The notes beneath the pieces are model-generated. The model had not been told where the DNA came from, made no database searches, and worked only from the letters and a program-made list of their open reading frames with translations. Shown here piece by piece: positions 58,239 through 64,000 of a stretch of 64,000 nt of DNA. A program made the position numbers and the translations under genes. Location: positions 3,286,001-3,350,000 of the forward strand of contig JAFREQ010000038.1 of the NCBI GenBank assembly GCA_025331565.1, in the 5' to 3' direction. This DNA is from Holacanthus passer (lineage: Eukaryota > Chordata > Actinopteri > Pomacanthidae). Positions within the stretch are counted from its first letter, which is position 1; each line of letters begins with the position of its first letter.

Positions 58239-59740
58239 ACACAGAGAGCTTGGTCAATGGGAATCACGAGGCCAGTCCATCGCAGTCTCCCCCGGCTCCT
58301 GGAGAGAGAGTCCAGTCTGAGCACAGTGCAATCGTCAGCTCTATTGAGAAGGACCTCCAGGACATCATGGACTCCCTAGTCATGGATGACCCCCAGCCTT
58401 CTTCCTCAGAGGGTAAAAAGCCTCCCGGAGACCAACCCATTCCCCACTCCCCTCTGTCACCCATGGTCAATGGAGGGGGCCGGTATCTGCTGTCCCCTCC
58501 TACCAGCCCAGGGGCCATGTCCGTGGGGTCCAGCTACGAGAATACATCCCCTCCCTTTTCTCCCCTCTCCTCTCCTTCTGCCGCCAGCAGTGGGAGCTTT
58601 ACCAGCCCGTCTGCTAGTGGAGGACCCCAGGACCAGAGTTCTTCTCTGCCGCCAGTGCCTGTACGCTCCTCTAGCTACAACTTCACCACCCAGCCTCCGC
58701 CTGTACCCCAGCCACGGACCACACTGCCTAACTTTAACAGCAGTGGGGTGGGCCAGAAGGTTCAGGAAAGCCCCAGGCTGCAGAGGAAGGTCTTAGTAGA
58801 GGCTCCTCCAAGCCCCAAGCCAAGCCGCAGAGGGCAAGGCCTAGATGGGTCTGACAGCCCCCGACAGACCCCTCTTCTGTCCTCTACTGAATCTCTCAGT
58901 AGTAGAAACATTGTGCCAAGTAGTCCCAGGCTCACTCCCAAATTTCCTACCTGTCCTTCCCCGTCGCCCTCCAGTCCCAGGACCAAGACAACCATGGTGC
59001 TCCAGGAAAGGCCTGCCAGCCCTTTCAGAGAGCAGACCAGTCTGACTGATTGCTCGCTAACCTCCAGCCCCTCCAGGCAGCTTTCTCAACCCACCAGAGC
59101 CTTCCAGCCTCCCCTGGACCCCATTGTCCACATCATCCAAGGATCGCCGCTCCAGCAGCATCCACGTTCGCTGCAGCCCCCTGAAAGCCCTCGCATGGCA
59201 AGGAGAAACATGGAGCTGAACGGCGGCAGTGGAGGGGGAAACAGTATGAGAGAGCTGCCACCTCTTAGCCCCTCAATGGCTCGGAGAGGGGTCCCAGTAC
59301 TCCCGGGGGCACTCCCAGGGACAATCCCCACATTGAGGACTCCAGATAGCCCTTCAAGTCTGGGCAAGTTTGTCCCAGAGAGTCCCAGGCTCCGACGTAA
59401 ATCAGGATCTACATCTGAGGAGCCGGTGTGCAGCAGGGGGATCCGCGCTCGCAGTCCATCGCCTACCTCTATGATGATGGAGGGTGGCGGCGGTGCGGGA
59501 GCAAGGAAAGCGAGCTTTGGGAATTCCCTGTCACCTGCTTACAGTCTGGGCTCCCTGCCTGGGTCGTCGCCTGTAGCCAGCCCCAGAACCCATAGAAAGA
59601 TGTCTGCAGGGAGACCCCATCCTGGGATGAGGGAGAGGAAGAATAGCATCACAGAGATCAGCGACAATGAGGACGAGCTGCTGGAGTACCACCGACGACA
59701 GAGAGAGGAAAGGCTTCGAGAGCAGGAAATGGAAAGACTG
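58239..59740 (+). CDS. phldb1: phldb1 coding exon 5 (large Ser/Pro-rich linker exon, residues 163-663)
   Basis: A 1,502-nt GC-rich exon following TCCTTCAG. It opens DTESLVNGNH, matching the ESLVNGNH block of PHLDB1. Residues about 196-210 (SSIEKDLQDIMDSLV) form a conserved predicted helix. A conserved block with GRYLLSPPTSPGAMSVGSSY follows. Then comes a long disordered Ser/Pro region with repeated E/S/D-SPR motifs followed by basic residues (ESPRLQRK, SSPRLTPK, ESPRMARR, ESPRLRRK), likely proline-directed phosphorylation sites. The end (residues 627-663) holds RERKNSITEISDNEDELLEY, a basophilic kinase-type site plus acidic patch, and then Arg/Glu-rich heptads that begin the coiled coil. The exon ends CTG at 59740 before GTAAGT, phase 0. 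Read-through past the donor soon meets a stop, as expected for intron. Confidence 0.97.
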
Positions 59741-62700
59741 GTAAGTTTACATTTACAAAGAACATGTTACAGTCATGTAGTAGTTACACCATTTTGAGTT
59801 GAAAGTTAGTAGATTTACTTGATACATTACAGGGTTTGTACTCATTTCATGACAGCTCATGAAATGATACATTTTTAATCCTGGCTGTGGGTCAGTTATA
59901 CTTTTAAGTTGTTTTGTACCTGATAGCTAGTCTTAATCCTTAATCCTGCTAATGGTCTCAGTGCTACCTTGAAAATTAACCCAAAATGATATCCACAATC
60001 ACAAATGTATTTTAGATGAGTTTACAATCAGAGCAACATGGGACAGTCCACTTTGTACCTGCAGCAGCGAAGGACTGGAGAAACTGGAGGGTAGGCCTTA
60101 TTTACATCTGCAGGCCCCTTCATCTCTGTGAGGTGCCCTTGAGCATGGCACTGAAATCAAACAACTGATTCAGGGTTAGTGTGGCAGACCATGTGTATGT
60201 GTAGGGCCTATGTGTTTTTTTTTTGTAACTATAGAGGAAAATGCGATCAGGCCATTTCTGTTACATTTAAGTTCAACAGTCATGACATCAGCTGAAAAAT
60301 ATCAAAAAGTTTGAAAAACCTTATATAACAAATTATATAACCATTTTTTGCAAAAGTAAGTATAGATATGATTTTACATTTTCAATTGACTAAAAAAATC
60401 TTTCCAGTTTGATTTTAGTAAGGATTTTCAGGCAGGTCAGAAACTTGCCTCAAGCACCATCTAACCCATATAAACGAATTTCATTAGTATGATTTGATAA
60501 TCACTAGAAGAGTTGTAGTTTGCAATGAAATGTTGTAAATATTCTAGCAGAGGTCTAACTTTACTTTGTATGAGCCCCTGGAAGAGGGGAGTGTAACGAC
60601 TGCAGTATTTCCATGTTTGTTTGGAAAAGGAGGGGTAACCAGGCCCGTAAAGCATCTCAGTGGGCTGTCTGTAACTTGGCTGTCTGCTGTCTAAACTGCT
60701 GCTGACATGCGGTCTCAGGGTGCCCAGATGAGCCCATAGCAACCACATTGTTTGTTGTTTCCTAAACTGAACAGAGGGGGGAGGGAGAGGCGTTAGACAT
60801 CTTGAACTTGTCTGCCAGTCTGAATGAAACTACTGAGACAAAGGCCTTATAAAAGCCTTTATATGTGTTTGTGCCTGCATGTGAAGGCATTTGTCCACCC
60901 TGCTTGTAATTACAAAATGGGTGTTTTTCAAAGTGTGAGACTGAGTGAAGGCAGCTCAGCTGGATAGACTGAGACAACATGCCCTCCGTCTGTATGCACC
61001 AGGTCATGTTCTGGTACCTCCTGTAGAGGCATGGCAGTAGAACAGTGTGTCGGCAGGGCCAGATCCATACACTAAAACATGTGTTTAACTCCTAGCAGTG
61101 AAGTTGGCCATGCTAAATGCTACAAGGCCAGAGAGAGACCTACTCAAGTTAATGGTCAGGGCTCAGGTTAGGTTATAATTAAGCATCGCAGAGATAACTT
61201 GGGGCTAGGGTTGGGGTTAGGGTACCCCAATTTCTGACCTCAGTGCTCCCTACGCTACTCTGTGATTGGGTCTGCCTGGAATGATAAAAAAGTTTGCAAG
61301 CAAATATTGAGGAAGTATTGGATTTAGACATCAGTTTCATTCTGAGAAACCATGTTATCATTCTGGGCAGATAGTAGACATCTGTGGGATCACAAAATGA
61401 CTGTTTGAAGATACAACCTGCTGACTGAATGACGGAGTGTACTGAGGCTACAAATGGGGCGAGGTTCGGGATTAAGCTTGGGTTCAGGTTAAGGTAAGGG
61501 TAAACACTAATCAACAGGGAAGCAGACTTTGACCAGACATATAGTTTAACATCCAAATTTCAGGTTCAGAAGTAAAAAATAAACTTTATTCAAAATCACA
61601 CTTGTTATTGTTGTGATGCAACATGTATAATAGCGCAAATGATTAAAAATCCAGTCCGCAACCATCTTCACTACGTACATCAACTTTCACTCCATATGTG
61701 TCATATTTGTCTTTGACAGGAATTATGTTTTTTGAAAACACAATTGTTTATCTAGTATTTCAGATTTAATGGCTTTTAAAAAAATGTTATATCCCCAAGA
61801 CCAGCACGAGTCAAGCATCGGGTTGACAGAGTAGGGCCAGTCGGGAGGCGACTAATGAGAATGAACTAGGAGGGTTGCAGTACCTTCCTAGTACAACCAA
61901 CAGTACAACCAGTACAATCAAAAAGTAGGAATGATGTCATTAGAGAGAGACATGTATAATGTACACACTGCCGCCCTGCAAACATTCCGTGTGAGCTGTA
62001 GTTTTCTGTCAACTCAATAATTATTTAGCTAACTAAAAATCAGGAAAAGTTCAAATTCTAATAATAAATGCTTTGGTAGATACTCATTTATCTTAGATTA
62101 TCAACAGTAAACACCTGAAACATGTTTCATTTTTTCTGAAATAAAAAAAAGTAGTCCTTGAGTTACGGAAGCTCACAGAACAGCGGCTAATCGATGATGT
62201 CAGGACTTTAACTCTCTCTTTAAATACAATCTGTAAAGCTGCTTTTACTTTTATTTTCAGTGCACAATCAATTAATTCACTGTTCCATGTTATTTTTGCT
62301 AGATAACTGCTCATTTAAAGGCAGCTACTTCTTCCACAGTTCCCCAACAGCTAACCTAAAGGAATTCGGATGAGTTCAGTTCATGAGTTCAGAGTGTTAG
62401 TGTCTTATTATGGTCTGCAAGCTTTTTCACTCTTACAGCAATAACATTTGTAGGAGAAAGACTGAGTTGCAATTTTCTTACCACGATAAACAATACAGGC
62501 GCTTTGTACCCTTACAGCTCATATTAGCCTTCACATACACCAATCAGTCAAACCCGAAATCCTTGGTTCTTGTTGAAAGGTTATTAGTCACAGCAACCTT
62601 TGGACTAGTACAACGTACACGCACTTACAGAAAAATATTGACATTAGATATGTACATATAGCTCCTGGCACATAAGGTCAAGACTAATGTTGTCAAGACT

Positions 62701-64000
62701 AACATGTCAAGTAAATAAGGCATACGAGGACAAGCGAGGGCTGCCTGAGACTCAGAGGCAGGATTCCTCAGCAGCCTGTTATGTTATTGTACTTTTCAAA
62801 GGCAGAAACTCACAGCTCTCGAGCAGGCAGGGCGTGGAGCTGCAGGGCCTGTAATTAGTCACAGTGACTCACTGTCATGACAGATTTTCCTTGCCCCAGA
62901 GCATCTGCATTTAAATCATTTCACACACAGCCTGCTACTCATTCACACAACTGATTACCAAAAAACAAAGTTATGTGAACAGTGAATCTCAGAGAAGTTT
63001 ATTCAGGAAAAAAAGAGTCTTATTGTGAAAGCAACAGGAGTACACAGCTCAGAGGCAGCGGGAGGCTGCTGGGAGACTGCAGCTACACAGATACACTCAG
63101 ATACTGATGTACTGATATATATCAGGCGGATATTGCACTTTGAATGTAGTTGAAATGCAGCTTAATTATATTGTATAATTGATTAATAGCCCAATGGATA
63201 TGCGATGCTTAACCTCAATTATTTACAGTGAGGCATTCAGGCTTTTTCAACCTAATTAGTGGAAAGCTTTGGGAGATACTCAGTTCTTTTTTGAAATACA
63301 ATTACAAGATTGCAAAGCAGCCTCAGTCCTGTTATATTGGTGTTGGGGTTCTTCCCATGGTCTTTATGACATTTAAGTGGCCTGTAGCCCGACTGATACT
63401 GGATCTTTGAAGCTGATGCTGATATTGATATTTTGGAGTTGTGTCTAACCAGTAAAATGATATTTGAATATACTAATATTTTATGTATATATTTGTATTC
63501 AGTTTGTTCCCAAGAATAATAGTCTTGAATAATATGATCTAAACGTAGGTACTGAAGCTTTGTAAAGCCCACTCTATCAAGCTGGATACTTAACAACTTG
63601 ATTAAGATTTTATTCAGGTTTTAGATTCAGATGATGAAATGAACTTTGACCTCAGCATGCTTCAGGGTGGTGCTGTTGGTATGATGCAACTAGTTGTATA
63701 GACAATCCTCTGAGCCCTCTACTGGAACACTGCTGGCTGTTTACATGTCTCATTATCCACTGAAGATGTGGTAGATAATGATGATGTGTTTATTAGCATG
63801 TCTAGTGGCACATTGCACACATTTATTGGTGTAGAAATTAAAAGTGTGTGTGTTCCACAGTATTCAGTTCAATTCAGATCACTTTATTTGTCCCTGGGGG
63901 GCAATTGCAGAGGCATGTAGAGTGGTATAATTAAGAAGTAACACACCACAGGAAAAACATTAAAAGTAGGCGAAGAAAACAAGAAAATGCACAAACATAG
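59741..64000 (+). other. phldb1 coding intron 5, 5' part
   Basis: Starts with GTAAGT. No recognisable continuation of the coiled coil was found before the window end. It contains a short telomere-like GGTTAGGG patch near 61210 and a LINE/SINE-type tail near 63870; the rest is unremarkable AT-rich DNA. Confidence 0.8.
63862..63912 (+). repeat. LINE/SINE-type tail near window end
   Basis: TTCAGTTCAATTCAGATCAC, TTTATTTGTCCCTGGGGGGC and AATTGCAGAGGCATG match the TTTATT-CCC-GGG-AATT tail type also seen at 21690. Confidence 0.45.

Larger units (their letters stand above)
23531..64000 (+). other. phldb1: phldb1 gene, 5' half (continues past window end)
   Basis: Five exons in the same order and phase encode a continuous protein matching the N-terminal half of PHLDB1/LL5-alpha. 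From the N-terminus it has a short leader, an FHA domain, a Ser/Pro-rich region with many SPR motifs, and the start of a coiled coil. Family knowledge: LL5 proteins are cortical, phosphoinositide-binding scaffolds that help anchor microtubule plus ends, and PHLDB1 has been linked to insulin/Akt signalling. Introns are 3,215, 944, 22,738 and 7,282 bp. The last visible exon ends in a canonical GTAAGT donor and no following exon is recognisable up to 64000, so the coiled coil and PH domain lie downstream. The 5' limit given is the acceptor of the start-codon exon; the true transcription start is further upstream. Confidence 0.93.

Noticed and set aside
61200..61225. Telomere-like GGTTAGGG words, with similar words near 61490
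   Set aside because: Only two or three imperfect units; too short and degenerate to be an interstitial telomere array.
59741..64000. Search for the next phldb1 exon (start of the coiled coil)
   Set aside because: No frame with the expected Glu/Arg/Leu-rich heptads and flanking splice sites was seen, so the exon must lie beyond the window.
1..64000. CRISPR arrays, operons, prokaryotic mobile elements or phage genes
   Set aside because: The window is vertebrate nuclear DNA with spliced genes. The tandem repeats found are microsatellites and one minisatellite without unique spacers.

Overview
This window is vertebrate nuclear DNA, most likely from a percomorph (spiny-rayed) teleost fish. It has small exons split by long AT-rich introns. 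It is dense in (CA)n/(GT)n microsatellites and carries tRNA-related SINEs, a decayed Tc1-like transposase and several dispersed repeats that I recognise as common in percomorph genomes. There are no operons, ribosome binding sites or prokaryotic features. I see no tRNA or rRNA gene, CRISPR array, integrated virus or toxin gene.

The one gene I can name is phldb1 (pleckstrin homology-like domain family B member 1, LL5-alpha) on the + strand. Five consecutive coding exons are present: 23573-23638 (start codon), 26854-26977, 27922-28092, 50831-50956 and 58239-59740. All four junctions agree in phase and join to 663 codons, about the N-terminal half of the usual protein of roughly 1,380 residues. 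They encode the N-terminal leader, the whole FHA domain, the long Ser/Pro-rich linker and the first heptads of the coiled coil. The remaining coiled coil and the C-terminal PH domain must lie beyond base 64000. Whether this is the phldb1a or phldb1b copy cannot be decided from the window.

Layout. 1-23530 is upstream sequence with repeats, a SINE, candidate noncoding 5' exons near 4.1 kb and 9.2 kb, and one unassigned minus-strand ORF at 14.9-15.1 kb. 23531-28092 holds the first three coding exons. 28093-50830 is a 22.7-kb intron containing a pyrimidine-rich minisatellite beside a CpG-containing candidate alternative first exon (32.2-33.2 kb), a Tc1 remnant, a SINE and several dispersed repeats. 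50957-58238 is a 7.3-kb intron with a CpG-rich candidate promoter and a possible minus-strand coding exon near 55.6 kb. 59741-64000 is intron.

Most notable: the first coding intron begins inside a (GT)n microsatellite and ends in a 28-T homopolymer, so both splice sites are made of length-unstable DNA. The minisatellite carries 11 copies of a splice-acceptor-like motif directly before a candidate exon. There are also two near-perfect hairpins and one perfect palindrome in the introns. I found no convincing new multi-gene system; the novelty here concerns splicing and promoter architecture and two unassigned minus-strand ORFs.
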